A DNA stretch of 64,000 bases from Curvularia sp. ZM96 (lineage: Eukaryota; Ascomycota; Dothideomycetes; Pleosporales; Pleosporaceae). How positions within the stretch are numbered: the first letter of the stretch is position 1; every line of letters starts with the position of its first letter. Location of the stretch: assembly GCA_022457065.1 (NCBI GenBank), contig JAJGBQ010000010.1, positions 43,570 to 107,569 on the forward strand, written 5' to 3'. The translations under genes and the position numbers were made by a program. Below the pieces are notes generated by a model. The model saw only the letters and a program-made list of their open reading frames with translations, searched no databases and had not been told where the DNA came from. Below, in pieces: positions 53,017-64,000 of the stretch.

Positions 53017-56000
53017 TTAAGATCCTCAATAATATATGGATACAAACAAGAATAATCATACAACATCAACAAAATGTCAGTAAAGTATTCCGGCTTCTAA
53101 TCCTAGATGATGGTTATTTGTTAAATGATATGCTAATACACGTCATAAACCAACAGCTAAAAATGCTGTACCAATCATAACATGTACAATAATTGTTATC
53201 GTAAGGGCTCCTTATCCCTTACCTCCTTTCTTTTCAAAAGGGTTCAGACTATGTCATCAATCAATAAATGATTGCAGGTTTTCGTGGTAGGCTTATTGTA
53301 AATAAAGTACTCACCTACTAGTCGTTGAACCTTCATATATTCCTTTTAATTTTATTTAATATATGCTTGGCTGCATATTGTCCTACATAAACACATATGA
53401 ATGGTGAAGTAGAAGTTTCATGCAATTTATCCTGTTTTCTGTCAACTCTATTCAATAATGGTATCAAATTTAATCGTGTAATTTTTATGCTGAAGACCTG
53501 ATATTAAACAATTTTTAATTATTTTATTAGGTATGTTAAGAGTTAAGCTACACTCTGATATACTAGTAAAATATTGTATCTTACCATTAGTATTTTCTAC
53601 TTTTATTTTAAAAAATTTCGACACTAATTTATAAGTACCTCTTAAAAATAAAATACCCTCTTTTACTTCATAAGGGCTTGGCAACGATAATAGATAATTT
53701 AGCTTTTGCTCGATTAACGCTTTATTTTGATCATAGTTTGTAAGAAAATCAGGATTTAATCTAAAATTATTCATATTAGCTTTAATGAGATGAATTAATT
53801 CTTTACCTTCATCTAAAGTATGGTACCCATAATAAGTAATTTTAACTATGATAGATCAATCTTCAAAGTCTAAAGATTTTTTAGTCAACATACCTTTAGA
53901 AAAAATAGGTATTATTCTGTTCATTAAAATATTAATATGATTAATTTCTAATATAACAGAACCAGCTGACTTTCTATCGGATGTATATAAATTACCATGT
54001 TTTAAGTAATTTAAAATACTTTTAAATAATTCTAATTCTTTTATGTGATTTTCATACTTTATCTTTGGTTTTAATTTATTTGAACTAAAAGTCGCATCTC
54101 CTTCTGTGAATCCTATTAATCAGTACTCATCTATAATCATATTTTCTCTAGCTTTAGAGTTTTGATTTATAAGTTTCATATCATGATAGTATTGTAAGAT
54201 ATCTATTTTACCTTTAAGAGTTAAATGGTTTTTATCTATTAATAAATGAACTGCTTTTTTAAAATTCAAATATTGAAAAAATTTAGAACTCTTTAACTCT
54301 CTATAATTAAATATAGGTACTATAACATTTATTAGTGATTTTTGATCATTTACAAAATAATTACATTTATCACCTGATTTAGAAATACTTCCACAATTTA
54401 ATCTGTTTCTAATATATTCTAAAACATATAAATCATTTATATGCAGAGTAATTTGGTAAGTTAAATTTAAACTATTATATTTACTACCTTGTAAACCTTT
54501 TAAACTAATATTAAAATTACCTTCAGCGTCCGTAAACCCTACTAATCAATCAATAAAATTCTTATCTAAATGAATTAATTTTTTATTTGATTCTAAAGTA
54601 AGAACGGAATTTTTTTTTTTTACACTAAATTGATTATCCAATGACATAAAAGAATTGGTAGGGACTGCTGTTATGAATCCGTGGACAATTTTGTTATCAT
54701 AAGAGCTCTTTATCTCTTATTTCCATTCCTTATCGAAATGGTTCAGACTATGTCTTCATTTATAATAAACTATTTAGTTATGATATTATAAACGCAGGGT
54801 GTTCGTGGTAGAATTATTGTAAATAAAGTACTCATCTACTAGTCGTTGAGGCTTCATGTATTCCTCTATCTCTTTTATTTTTTTTTGTTATTTCTTTTTT
54901 CTAGTCCCCTGCGGGGCCTTGCCCTGCTGCGGGACAAGCCCGCGAGGGCTAGTTATTTAAGTTAAACAACGTCAAAAAATAAGAGGCTAGATATTTTTAT
55001 ATTATTTTCAACATTTATTTAATACATGCTTCGCCGCACGTTGTCCACATTATTTTACCTATAATAATAATGGAGTTTCATGCAATTTACCCTGTTTTCT
55101 ACAAAATATTGTATATATATATATTAGTATAACTAACTATAATTTATCTGTTTCTATTCATATTTTTTTTTAATTTTTATTATTTCTTTTAATAGGTCAC
55201 TGTTTTCTTCGTAATAGATATTTTTTTCAGTTATGCTTGCTATTTTTTTGAAATCATAAAAGTCTAATAATTTTTTACCTTTTAAAGAATATGTATCAAA
55301 AAAAGGTATTATTTTATTAAGTATATCATAAAATTTATATACAACATAAGAAGATTGAGTTGGTCTAGTTTTTACTGTTTCCACAAAACCACAATTGAAA
55401 TAAGTTGCTAGGTTTTCGAGTAAAGCTAAATCACGTTTGTGCTGTGATATAGAAAAATAAACATTTACTTTATATGCAATACCTAGGCCTTTCTTTATTT
55501 TGGAAGTTTTTACATAAAAACAACCCTCACCATCAACAAACCCAGCTACTCAAAAAGGATTAAAATCTTTTGTAGGTAAAACTAGGTTTCTTACTGTGGG
55601 CTGTATACCAGGAAATATACTTAGTAAAGTTTTTGACAATCCTTTACCCATAGAAGCTTTGTATGATAATATCTTGTTTAAACCTTCTTCATTCTTATGC
55701 TGATTATCGTAAAGCATATGTACTACTAATGAGAATAAACGAAAATCTTCTTTTTTTTGTGTTAATAAATTATATTGATTAAAATGAGGTAAAATTACGT
55801 CTTTTAACGCACTAATAGATTGTACTGAATATATTGCTGTTGGACTCCCTTTTTTTATTCTCTTAATGATAGTACCTACTACAAAGAAATTTTTAATTTC
55901 TTTCAATAAATTATAATCTTTTTCATGTAGTTCTATGGAAAAGATGGGTGCGATACGTATATTTTTAAATCTACTTTCGTCTTTTCCAACTCTTATGGAA

Positions 56001-59000
56001 AAGCTAGACTCTGCGTCGCAAAACCCTGTTATTCAATTAGGATCCATATTGTTAGATTTATTTGAATAAGATATACCTTTTTTTATATATATACTATTTT
56101 TAGTAGGGGCTATGATTAACCCAGTTCCAAAGTAGAAACATGATCCAAAAGCTCCATCTGAAATAGTGAATGATGATACTGAATATTCAACACCTTGTAG
56201 TGCTGTGAATATAGTTGCTAATATAATAGTATATGCTAAACCATTTAAAGCTTTAGCTCTTTTTCCGTTAATTAAAAAATGATGTGCATATGTAACAGTA
56301 AACCCTGAAGCCAATAAAAGCACTGTATTTATTAACGGTAATTCAAAAGGATCAATAGCTTCAATTCCCATAGGAGGTCATGTAGCACCTAACTCTACTG
56401 CAGGTGAAAGAGCACTCGTTTTAAAAAACTATTTGTTGCTTTGTTTATAGAAAAGAACATGATAAGTTTTTAAATTTTTAATTTTATACAAGACTATGTT
56501 AATATTTTCTATTTTTATTCATACTTCCTTTTATTTTCTTAATTTGATCTAGGCCCTCTCGAGTTAAGTGTTGTTTATTTTTAATAAGCAAAGCCGCTTT
56601 TTTGAAATCCTCATAATTCTTGGATTTTACACCATGTAATTTAAATTTTTCAAAAATGGGTATCACTTTATCAAAAACATCTGTAAATTTTTCAACTATA
56701 AATTCACCATAACCTGATTTAGGTATATATCTACCACAATTTAAAGTTGAAATTAAACTTTTTAGGAACTCTTCATCTCTAACATGTTGAGTTAAAATAA
56801 ATCTCAATCATACAGTTTCCCCTAACTTAGATTCTGGAGATTTTTTTAATGCTATAAAGAAACATCCTTCAGCATCAGTGAAACCAGCTAACCAGTGTAG
56901 ACTTTTTATATTTCTATCTTTAATATCTGGTCTTAAAATAGGCTCTATATCAGGGAAAGCTAGATTTAAGCTGTCTGACATTCCTTTATTGTTCATAACA
57001 GCTTTAATTGACATGATTTTATTTAAACCTTGTACAGTTAAATGTCTTCCTTGTTCCATATCATTTACTACTTGCTTAAAAAGTAGATAGTCAGATTGTT
57101 TATTGGTTAATAAAGGGTATTTATCAAAATGATCCATAATAACTTTTAAGTTTTCAAAACCAGATACTCTAAATTGAACAGATTCCGCTCCTAATTTAGA
57201 TATTGTACCTACACCAAAAAACAATTGAATTTGTTCTAATAAGGCAAGATCCCTTATGTGTACACCAATATGAAAAACAGCTTTTACTCTATAGGCCATT
57301 TTATATCTAGGGTTAGAACTAACACCTACATAAAAACATCCTTCCCCGTCAGTAAAACCAGTTACATAATAAGGATTTAAGCCATTAGTGGAAGCATAAT
57401 TAAAGTTAGAAGACATTGCTTTACTAGTACCCGAGGGGGACTGACCTTTAGGTCTGGCCCTTGAAGGGGACCATTCCCAAAGGGTAGAATAAGAAATTTT
57501 AGTATAGAATCTTTGTATAGATTCAAAAAGAGTATTAACATATTTTATTCATTGTATAAAAACCCAATTTCTCAGGCACCTAGAGTATACCTTACAGTAT
57601 TTAAAAAATACTGAGGAACCGTCTACTCGTTGCTCTTTTACAGATATAAGACTATCTGATTTAGATCCGCGATTGCCCATTCCTTGATTTGTATCAAGAA
57701 TCTCTAATGATGTTACTGTACCCTCAGACATTAATGGGGCCACTTTATAAGTTTCCTTATGAAGATTAGTTATTAGAGCTTTAGGGTTTTCCCGGAATTT
57801 GGTTCCTATCCACAAAGTGCTTAGTTTATGGAAAAATGCTCAGAATATAGCTAAGAAGAATAAAGCTTCAGATACTATAAATAAACCAACACCAAGATTT
57901 AACCCTCTTTGTACAGCAAGAGTATGGTGACCTATATATGTCGAAATTACCCAACGTGTCTCCACGTTGGTTGGACTATATCATAGTTAATGGGTTAACT
58001 AAATTACAATTAACGTATTAACTTTTTACGTGTAGTCTCTGAGGATTCTACTAAGATATTTATCCGTCTTTTGGTTTCCTGCTGATTATTCTATTCTTTT
58101 CTGATAGAAACTTTCAGCATACAGTAAAATTTAAAGAGGGCACATAATAAAGTAAATACTGTTTTTTTATAATTTTCCTATTAAAGATCTAATTTTTAAT
58201 CTTCCTTCATCGGTAAGATGTTCTTTTTTGATAAGCATATTATAAACAATTTCTCATTTCTTAAAATCATTTAATTTATCCCCTATTAACGGATATTTAT
58301 TAAAATAATTAACCATCAATTTTACACTTTCTAAAGATGATACACTTACAGTTAATATTTCTGAGTTTGTATTATTAGTATAACTTTTAAGATTACAAGA
58401 TAAAAATAAGGCTAAATCTTCCATAAAAGGTTTCATAGAAGAAGATGTCGGTTTATCAAATAAACGCTTATTCAATATATATTTAAGAGTAACACTTTCA
58501 CTAACAGATCTTTTACGAGTATCTGATTTAGTTTTTCTTTCTAGATACTTAATTCCAAAATGTCCGTCAGACTCGGTAAAACCTGTAAATCAACTATTAT
58601 CAAAAAGATTAGAGTTATCTAATAAACTTTCTGGTGTATCCAAAGAATATTTAGCATTCATAAATTTAATTAAATCATTAAACCTTATATTTTTAGGTGT
58701 TCTAAGTTTACCGTGTATTAAATTAATAAAAAGCATAATACCTTTTATATCCCCTATAATATAACGAATAGCGTTATTACCTGAAGTTTGGAAACGTCCT
58801 ATGTTACCTAATTCTGATTGAATAAAGGCATACATACCCAAATTATTAATATGTGAAGTAAATACTATTCTAGGATTTAATACTCTATTTAACGTTGTAA
58901 CACCTAAAGAGGGAAGAGAAATATGACCGTCTCCCTCTAATAAACCTGCTAAATAGTGACCTAAGTTGTTATTATTTTTAAACACTTCAATATTATTCTT

Positions 59001-59321
59001 AACTTTATAATCATTAAGAGATTTTTTTAGATCCTCAACAGGAATAGCTTTAGCTATATTCAAATTATAATTAAACAGTGTTTTACCTACTAGGTTCAGT
59101 TTACCCTCTGCTATTACATCTCTTCATCAGAATGACATAGCTAATATTACTGATAGTAAACTCATCATTAAATTGTACTCTGCATAAGCAAATCCATGGA
59201 ATGATAAAACTGCAGATGTAGTAAGGCTTAATAAGCTAATTGATGTATATAAAGGTCATGGAGAAGGAGATACTAAATGAAAAGGATGTGCTTGAAAATT
59301 ACTTCTATTTAATTTTAACAT
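53017..59321 (-). CDS. cox3: Cytochrome c oxidase subunit 3
   Basis: A seven-helix subunit of complex IV, 269 residues. Exons: 59321-59103, 57941-57828, 56416-56119, 54685-54677 (9 nt) and 53186-53017; total 810 nt in frame. Conserved blocks: [61 protein letters not shown] (rebuilt across the 9-nt exon and two introns) and YWHFVDVVWLFLF. Start ATG gives [18 protein letters not shown] codons are Trp. Confidence 0.95.
53187..54676 (-). mobile_element. cox3 intron 4 (group I, LAGLIDADG)
   Basis: Between the 9-nt exon and exon 5; inserted in GFHG-LHV. T before, G at the end. The core after the HEG spans 53190-53445. Confidence 0.85.
53448..54676 (-). CDS. LAGLIDADG homing endonuclease in cox3 intron 4
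   Basis: In frame with the 9-nt exon. Motifs [12 protein letters not shown] and [15 protein letters not shown]-terminal extension of about 90 residues ([19 protein letters not shown]) looks like a helix-turn-helix DNA-binding repeat. Intact through several TGA codons to a TAA at 53448. Confidence 0.85.
54880..54985 (+). repeat. GC-rich palindromic element, family 1, in cox3 intron 3
   Basis: TTTTTTCTAGTCCCCTGCGG, GCCCTGCTGCGGGACAAG, GCCCGCGAGGGCTAG and an AACGTCAAAAA end. Near-identical to 20318-20368. Confidence 0.85.
55154..56118 (-). CDS. LAGLIDADG homing endonuclease in cox3 intron 3
   Basis: In frame with exon 3. Motifs [12 protein letters not shown] and [12 protein letters not shown]. 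Frame intact through TGA Trp codons to a TAA at 55154. Confidence 0.88.
56499..57416 (-). CDS. LAGLIDADG homing endonuclease in cox3 intron 2
   Basis: Motifs [13 protein letters not shown] and [12 protein letters not shown]. The listed ATG may be internal, since the same frame is open upstream through the GC-rich palindrome and intron core to 57815. Stop at 56499. Appears intact. Confidence 0.88.
57425..57490 (-). repeat. GC-rich palindromic element, family 2
   Basis: CTAGTACCCGAGGGGGACTG, GGTCTGGCCCTTGAAGGGG and CCCAAAGGGTAG, a close relative of the element inside rnl at 8193-8262. Lies in the open frame upstream of the HEG. Confidence 0.8.
57942..59102 (-). mobile_element. cox3 intron 1 (group I, LAGLIDADG)
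   Basis: Between VIAEG and TYIGHH. Core elements 3' of the HEG at 57945-58130: TATGCTGAAAGTTTC, AATCAGCAGGAAACC, CCTCAGAGACTACACG, GATATAGTCCAAC on the minus strand. Confidence 0.9.
58167..59102 (-). CDS. LAGLIDADG homing endonuclease in cox3 intron 1
   Basis: In frame with exon 1. Motifs [14 protein letters not shown] and [12 protein letters not shown]. Two TGA Trp codons; TAA at 58169-58167. Appears intact. Confidence 0.88.
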
Positions 59322-59346
59322 GATATATAATAATAAGTTCATAATA

Positions 59347-59455
59347 CGTCTTTTTTTCTTTTTTTTTCCTAGCCCCTTTAGGAAGACCCCCGATGGGGCT
59401 CATCCTGGCAGGGATAGTAATTTCATAGAAATTACGTCGAAAAAAAAAAACAAAA
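59347..59455 (+). repeat. GC-rich palindromic element, family 1
   Basis: GAAGACCCCCGATGGGGCTC, ATCC-GGCAGGGATAG, ATTTC-GAAAT, GTCGAAAAAAAAAA. Lies in the leader of cox3. The remainder of 59322-59869 is AT-rich with no convincing gene. Confidence 0.85.
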
Positions 59456-59869
59456 CCACAACCAAAACATTCCGCATAGCTCTTCTAGGCTAACTCCTAA
59501 CACTAGCTATTTTTTTTATTGTTACTTCTCTTAGAGTAAAAACATATAAAATTATGAGAGTATAATGTTATACTATTTTTTTTTATGTTCAGATAAAAGA
59601 TCTTTATTTACATAATCATGATTAATAAGAAGTGTATTGTTTTTTGTCAAGTTAACTGTATTACTATTTTCTACAACTGTCTCTTGAAGTCTATAGCTAC
59701 TTGTATTATAAAATCTTATATTTTTATAATCAAAAGATTTTAATCATGAATACCTCTTCTAGATACACCAACATTATTAAAAGTATTGACATTTCTATTA
59801 TTAACTTTTACAAATTTACTTGGATTTTCTTTAAAATATTTTTTTTATATTTTTTATATCTTTTTCCAT

Positions 59870-60403
59870 TTATTTTTCATTCATTTCACTTTTCAAATGG
59901 TTAAATCTTGAAAGATATGCACAAATAAAACAAAACTCACTAGTTTCATCGAGGATTATTGTTTTAATAAACAAATCCAATTTTTTTTTCTGTAAAATCA
60001 AAAAAGGCTTATTCAAAAACTTATCATCATTATAGAAATATTTTGTTATAATCTTATATGCATCAACATTAACTATACACCACATTAGTCTACTTAAATT
60101 ATATTGAGTTGGTGAAAGAGTCCCTTTTAAATTATTTATCCCGCCACTAACTACGATCCCCAAAGTTTTAAATAAAACTTTTATTATTGGTAATCCAACC
60201 CCCTCAGTAATTAAGTATATTTTTCATCCCTCTTTTTTAATTAAAAATAAATTATGCATCACATCCTCTGTGAAAAATTCCTTATATTGTATAAGTATAT
60301 AAGCGTGTTTCTTTCCCTCTAAATCTAGGAAATACCCTTCCGTAGGATACTGTCTATTTCTTACAATTCTAATTATAACAACTTTTTCCGTAAAAAAAAA
60401 ATG
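59870..60403 (-). CDS. Unrecognised ORF next to inverted repeat
   Basis: About 175 codons open with TGA as Trp (one at about 60218), starting right where inverted repeat copy 2 ends, so no clear ATG start exists. Later parts include GIVVSGGINNLKGTL and a Lys/Asn-rich C-terminus. No family recognised. In the other copy of the repeat this position is held by nad1, so the repeat may have brought its leader to this frame. Confidence 0.4.
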
Positions 60404-60638
60404 ATCTTAAAATTACATATAGTTAAAAGTATATTTTAATGAATCATGTTAATTATCTATTTACTATGCATAGATTATATATTTTATAATAAAGGGTAAA
60501 CGTGTTTTTTATAATGTATAACCATATATATGCTCGATACATTACTATAATGTTCCATGCTTGTTAACCTATTTTAATATCCATTTGCATTAAACTTACC
60601 CTCTTTATTAAAGTAAGTATATAATTATATAATAAGTT

Positions 60639-60737
60639 AAGAGAAATAAGTGATTTGAACACTTAACCTTGTTCTTTTTATAAACTAAAAAGAAAACCCG
60701 AATGCTATTCTAATGGAGTGAATCCCTTTCATTCTCT
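60639..60737 (-). ncRNA. tRNA-like fold derived from trnV, copy 3
   Basis: Identical in layout to 44834-44932, within the inverted repeat. Confidence 0.5.
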
Positions 60738-60772
60738 TTTTATTTTTCCTCCCCAATACGGGGGAAGATAAA

Positions 60773-60908
60773 GGGCTTTATTAAACATCTGTTTATCTTC
60801 CCCCCTAATTGCCGTTTACAATAGGTAACTGCAATTTTCCAGCTAGATCTAAAGATAGATCGACTGGGATTTGTTATATGATTAGCTAAAATAGTCTTAT
60901 AACTATAA
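60773..60908 (-). ncRNA. Repeated structured 3' element, copy D
   Basis: ATAACAAATCCCAG, CCAGT/AGCTGG, ATTGC/GCAAT and AAGATAAACAGATG blocks as in copy C. Sits about 110 bases downstream of the ORF that follows nad3, in sense orientation. The 5' GGTT-GACC hairpin is absent, replaced by a duplicated CTATAAAAATTAAACCTAA. Confidence 0.55.
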
Positions 60909-61016
60909 AAATTAAACCTAACTATAAAAATTAAACCTAACTGTGAACTAAATCTTAAAAGCTGTTATTACCTCCTATCTATAGATTAGCCAAATCTCTT
61001 CTAACAGGAGTTGAGT

Positions 61017-61823
61017 TTAATCATTTACTTCTTCTATTAGGATATTTATCTTTAAAAAAATCTTCCAGGAATTTATTCGCATCATCATCGAAGATGTAAG
61101 TCTATAATCTAAAGTAGATGCATTACCATACATATCTGTATGGTTCTTTCTAATAGCATGATCTTCAAGAGCTTTGGCTAATATTCGACCATAAGGTTGA
61201 TTATTACCTCCTGGAGTATAAACCATTGGTGGTGTGTCATATTTACCGTCAGGTTTAATATCAGGTGCCCCTCGAATCAATGCAGAAGTACTACCTGGAG
61301 TAGCTGCCAGTTCATCCACATTCATGGGTGAAGCCTGCATCTTTGAATGATCATCTAGAGGTGAAGCCTGCATCTTTGAATGATCATCTAGAGGTGAAAC
61401 CCCTTCTCAATCCATAGTCATTTTTTTTATATCATTACTATTTATGATACCATCTATCATACATTTAATAGCAGATAGTATATTTTTATATGTAATATTA
61501 TCCCAATGGATTAATTTTAACCTGTTAATATTAAAATAAATACCATTTAAATCAATACTATTAATATAGACTATTAATCAACTAAAATTTAAATAATAAA
61601 AAATAGAAATTAAATTCATATAATCCACAAAAACATTAACACCTAAGTAATCATTAATAATAAATCTAGTAGTAAACCCAATAACGAATATAAGTAAAAC
61701 TTTAGGAAATTTTACAGTAAGCCATGTAATCAAATTACATTTAAATTTAGTAAGTGGTTTACTTTTTATATGTACTCATGTGTTTCTTAGTAAATACTTC
61801 CTCTTTATTGTTTGAATTTTTAT
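61017..61823 (-). CDS. Unrecognised membrane ORF downstream of nad3
   Basis: About 268 codons with TGA as Trp at three places. It overlaps the nad3 stop by two bases if an ATA start at 61823 is used; the first ATG is at about codon 70. The N-terminal half has hydrophobic segments (LLIFVIGFTTRF, VFVDYMNLISIFYYL). The C-terminal half is hydrophilic, with a tandem repeat SPLDDHSKMQA and a Gly/Pro-rich part (MVYTPGGNNQPYGRIL). I do not recognise it. Tight coupling to nad3 suggests it is translated from the same mRNA. Confidence 0.55.
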
Positions 61824-63547
61824 TTACTCGTTTCTTTTTTATCTTCATTTATCATCAAAAATCAATGAGGTGTAGATGGTTTCCCATTACTATATGAAGA
61901 AGTTTGTCTACTATCTATAGTTAGTGCATTTTTACCTAATTCAAATATAAACCCTAAAGTCAATAGTACAAAAAATACCATCATAATAACTAAACCATAA
62001 ATATCATTAGTATAACTACTTACACTATAAGGATATACAAGTAAGATTTCTAGATCAAATAGAAGGAAAAGAAGACCAAATATGAAAAATGAAACACTAA
62101 ACTGTGTTCTATTTTGCCCTAAAAATGAGTGGAAACCACATTCGAAAGCACTGTCTTTTTCTTGATACGTTTAAATCAAATTTCTCATGTTTATAAATTA
62201 ATATATTAATTTTAAAGTTATTTTCTATTCGTATTCATTTTATTACGGATCTGTTTTATTTTATTTAATCCGTCTAAAGTTAAATGCGATTTATTTTCCA
62301 TTAATCTTGTTATTTCACTAAAATCTAATAGGTCTAAATTTTTATTACCTTTTAAAGGATATTTAGCGAAAAAAGGAATAATGATATCTTTTATACTAGA
62401 AAATTTGGTTACTTTAAAATCAATAGTACCTCTAGAATCCAAACTTGTATTACCACACCCTAAATATTCTATGAAGAATTTTGATTAGAGACTCATCTCT
62501 AATACTTTGAGTTAATATAAAACTTAATTTAATTGCTTCACCTCATTTAGATGTTTTATTCTTAAAAATAACAACACTAAAACAACCCTCTTCTTCTACA
62601 AAACCTGATAATCCATTAGGATTTATTATTTGAGGTACTTGTACTTGAGGTCTTAAAACAGTATCAATATTTGGGAAAGCAATACTTAAATCATTATTAA
62701 TCCCATTGTTTATTACAGCCTTTAAAGCTACAAGTTCTAATAATCCATCATTAGTAAGATGGCTTTTGTTTTTTATTAAGTTAACGGCTAATTTAAATAA
62801 CTTATAATCTGCTTGTTTTTTTGTAATTAAAGGGTATTTATCAAAATGATTCATTATAATCTCTAAACCTGCTAAAGATTCAACACGGTATTGTGCAGAG
62901 TCTTTAGACATATGGAATACGCTACCTGTACCAAAAAATTCTTTAATGCTATTTAATAACATTAAATCTTTTTTATGTAAACTTATTACAAATCTACAGG
63001 CTACACGTCAACCAGATTTATATTGATTATCTTTTATAATAGTTAATATAAAACAACCTTCACCGTCTACAAAACCTGTGACGTAAAAAGGATTTAATTT
63101 AGATTCTAAGGTACAAAAATTTCTTTTAAAATTTATAAAGTTAGAAGGGATTTTGATCTGATAACTTCTTTCGAAGTCCACTAGAGTATACCTTAACATT
63201 GAATAACATTTCTTATTAAAATATTCCATGTAACTACCGTCTACTCGTTGCTCTTTTACAGTAATATTTTCACGTATTACTGACTTAGATTCGCGATAGC
63301 CCATTACTTTTTCAAGAATCTCTTGGCTTGTTACTATACCTGAGTATTTAGTTCAGCCACTCATATATTTTCATATATGGCTTAGTACCAAGAGCTTTAG
63401 GGTGTTCCCGAAATTGGATAGTTTATCCCACTATATTGATTTCCCAGATCAAAGTTTAGGATTATGTGGTGCTAAGATTAAATTAACAGCTAATAATATA
63501 ATAGCTAATATAGGTATAAAGATAATAAAAAAAGTTGTACTTGTCAT
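61820..63547 (-). CDS. nad3: NADH dehydrogenase subunit 3
   Basis: A small complex I membrane subunit, 145 residues. Exons 63547-63458 (30 codons) and 62167-61820. The junction restores APHNP-YQEK, followed by the conserved [13 protein letters not shown] and the acidic [10 protein letters not shown] motif. The ATG directly follows the nad2 TAA, a common pairing for coupled translation. Stop TAA at 61822-61820. Confidence 0.95.
62168..63457 (-). mobile_element. nad3 intron (group I, LAGLIDADG)
   Basis: Between APHNP and YQEK. The core at 63200-63420 (CGGGAACACCCTAAAGCTC, CTATCGCGAATCTAAGTCA, AAAGAGCAACGAGTAGACG) is of the same class as nad1 intron 1. Confidence 0.87.
62218..63304 (-). pseudogene. 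LAGLIDADG HEG with frameshift, nad3 intron
   Basis: Motifs [13 protein letters not shown] and [14 protein letters not shown]. Near 62465-62480 the frame must shift by one base to continue into [12 protein letters not shown] and the C-terminal repeat ending at 62218; as it stands the first frame closes at about 62448. Probably inactive unless the shift is programmed. Confidence 0.78.
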
Positions 63548-64000
63548 TTATAAATTAAAAAGTATTAATGCTAATATATTAGCTAAACTTAATAATTCTT
63601 CAGGTATAAAAATAAATAATGTTATTACTAATGTAATAACTGAAATAGATAAACTTAACGAAGTTGATATAACAATGTTGTTTATTTTAATATTAACTTT
63701 TTTAACAATAGAATCTTTTTCAGTTATTAAACCATCTGCATTAAAATCCTTTAGTTCCTCGTTTATAAGGTAATCTGGTCTATCAAAAAAGATTTGTTTT
63801 ATTATAGCTAAATAATATACAGCACTTATAACACTTGTTAATATAGCAACTAAAGCCATAAAGATATACCCGTTATCAATAGCTGCACTTAAAATCATCT
63901 GTTTACCAAAGAACCCTATTAAAGGTGGTATTCCTGCAAAAGAAAATAAAGTTATCCCTAAACTTAAGGCTATTATAGGATTTATATAATAATACCCTTT
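63548..64000 (-). CDS. nad2: NADH dehydrogenase subunit 2, C-terminal part
   Basis: A membrane antiporter-like subunit of complex I; the 5' part is outside the window. Visible: NPIIALSLGITLFSFAGIPP and IGFFGKQMILSAAID, then helices including VISAVYYLAIIKQIFF. TAA at 63550-63548 abuts the nad3 ATG. Confidence 0.94.
   Translation of the reverse strand, partial: KGYYYINPIIALSLGITLFSFAGIPPLIGFFGKQMILSAAIDNGYIFMALVAILTSVISAVYYLAIIKQIFFDRPDYLINEELKDFNADGLITEKDSIVKKVNIKINNIVISTSLSLSISVITLVITLFIFIPEELLSLANILALILFNL

Larger units (their letters stand above)
54686..56118 (-). mobile_element. cox3 intron 3 (group I, LAGLIDADG)
   Basis: Between FGTG and the 9-nt exon. Its 3' portion (54690-55085) parallels intron 4 at 53195-53420, with shared TTCGTGGTAG and ACTCATCTACTAGTCGTTGA blocks on the plus strand, so these neighbours are related. 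A GC-rich palindrome sits in it. Confidence 0.87.
56417..57827 (-). mobile_element. cox3 intron 2 (group I, LAGLIDADG)
   Basis: Between FFH and SALSP. The core block at 57550-57815 matches atp6 intron 2 almost base for base, including the PKALIT stretch and GTAAAAGAGCAACGAGTAGA. A family 2 GC-rich palindrome is at 57425-57490. Confidence 0.88.
60404..60912 (-). repeat. Large inverted repeat, copy 2
   Basis: Reverse complement of 44667-45177, with a handful of substitutions (for example CAGTCGATC for CAGTCAATC). Contains structured element D and a trnV-derived fold. Confidence 0.88.

Noticed and set aside
59701..59904. 67-codon plus-strand ORF near 59.8 kb
   Set aside because: Low-complexity F/I/Y-rich translation of AT-rich DNA, no supporting context.

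Overview
This is a contiguous piece of a large, intron-rich mitochondrial genome from a filamentous ascomycete fungus (Pezizomycotina). The evidence is the set of respiratory genes, TGA read as tryptophan throughout (mold mitochondrial code, backed by a trnW with a UCA anticodon), AT-rich spacers, nad2-nad3 and nad4L-nad5 pairs, and at least 20 group I-type introns, most with homing endonuclease genes (HEGs). An in-frame cox1-cox2 fusion points, from memory only, to Dothideomycetes/Pleosporales.

Layout. 1-16.4 kb (minus strand): atp6 with two introns (the second runs off the left edge), a tRNA belt, the large rRNA rnl, more tRNAs, nad6, more tRNAs and the small rRNA rns. 16.4-20.6 kb: accessory DNA with a truncated linear-plasmid family B DNA polymerase, unknown ORFs and GC-rich palindromes. 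20.67-31.72 kb (plus): a fused cox1-cox2 reading frame with seven introns. 31.7-33.3 kb: a mosaic of tRNA and spacer copies. 33.3-38.0 kb: cob with three introns. 38.9-49.8 kb: nad4, nad4L (one intron), nad5 with a long C-terminal extension, and nad1 (two introns). 51.1-52.5 kb (minus): free-standing rps3. 53.0-59.3 kb (minus): cox3 with four introns, including a 9-nt exon. 59.9-64.0 kb (minus): two unknown ORFs, nad3 (one intron) and the 3' part of nad2.

How it works together. The protein genes encode subunits of complexes I, III, IV and ATP synthase, with rRNAs, tRNAs and rps3 for their translation. On the minus strand, tRNAs punctuate the rRNAs, nad6 and their neighbours. Five genes with no adjacent downstream tRNA (cox2, cob, nad5, cox3 and the ORF after nad3) are instead followed, in sense orientation, by copies of one structured element, usually with a tRNA or tRNA-like fold after it. 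This repeated 3' element is the best candidate here for an undescribed system.

Other notable features are a cox1 intron ORF holding a captured piece of cox2, one HEG inserted inside another in nad1 intron 1, tRNA paralogs with shifted anticodons, a ~510-bp inverted repeat, and GC-rich palindromes, two of them inside reading frames. I saw no atp8, atp9 or clear trnC. Boundaries of rRNAs, introns and tRNAs were read by eye and may be off by a few bases.
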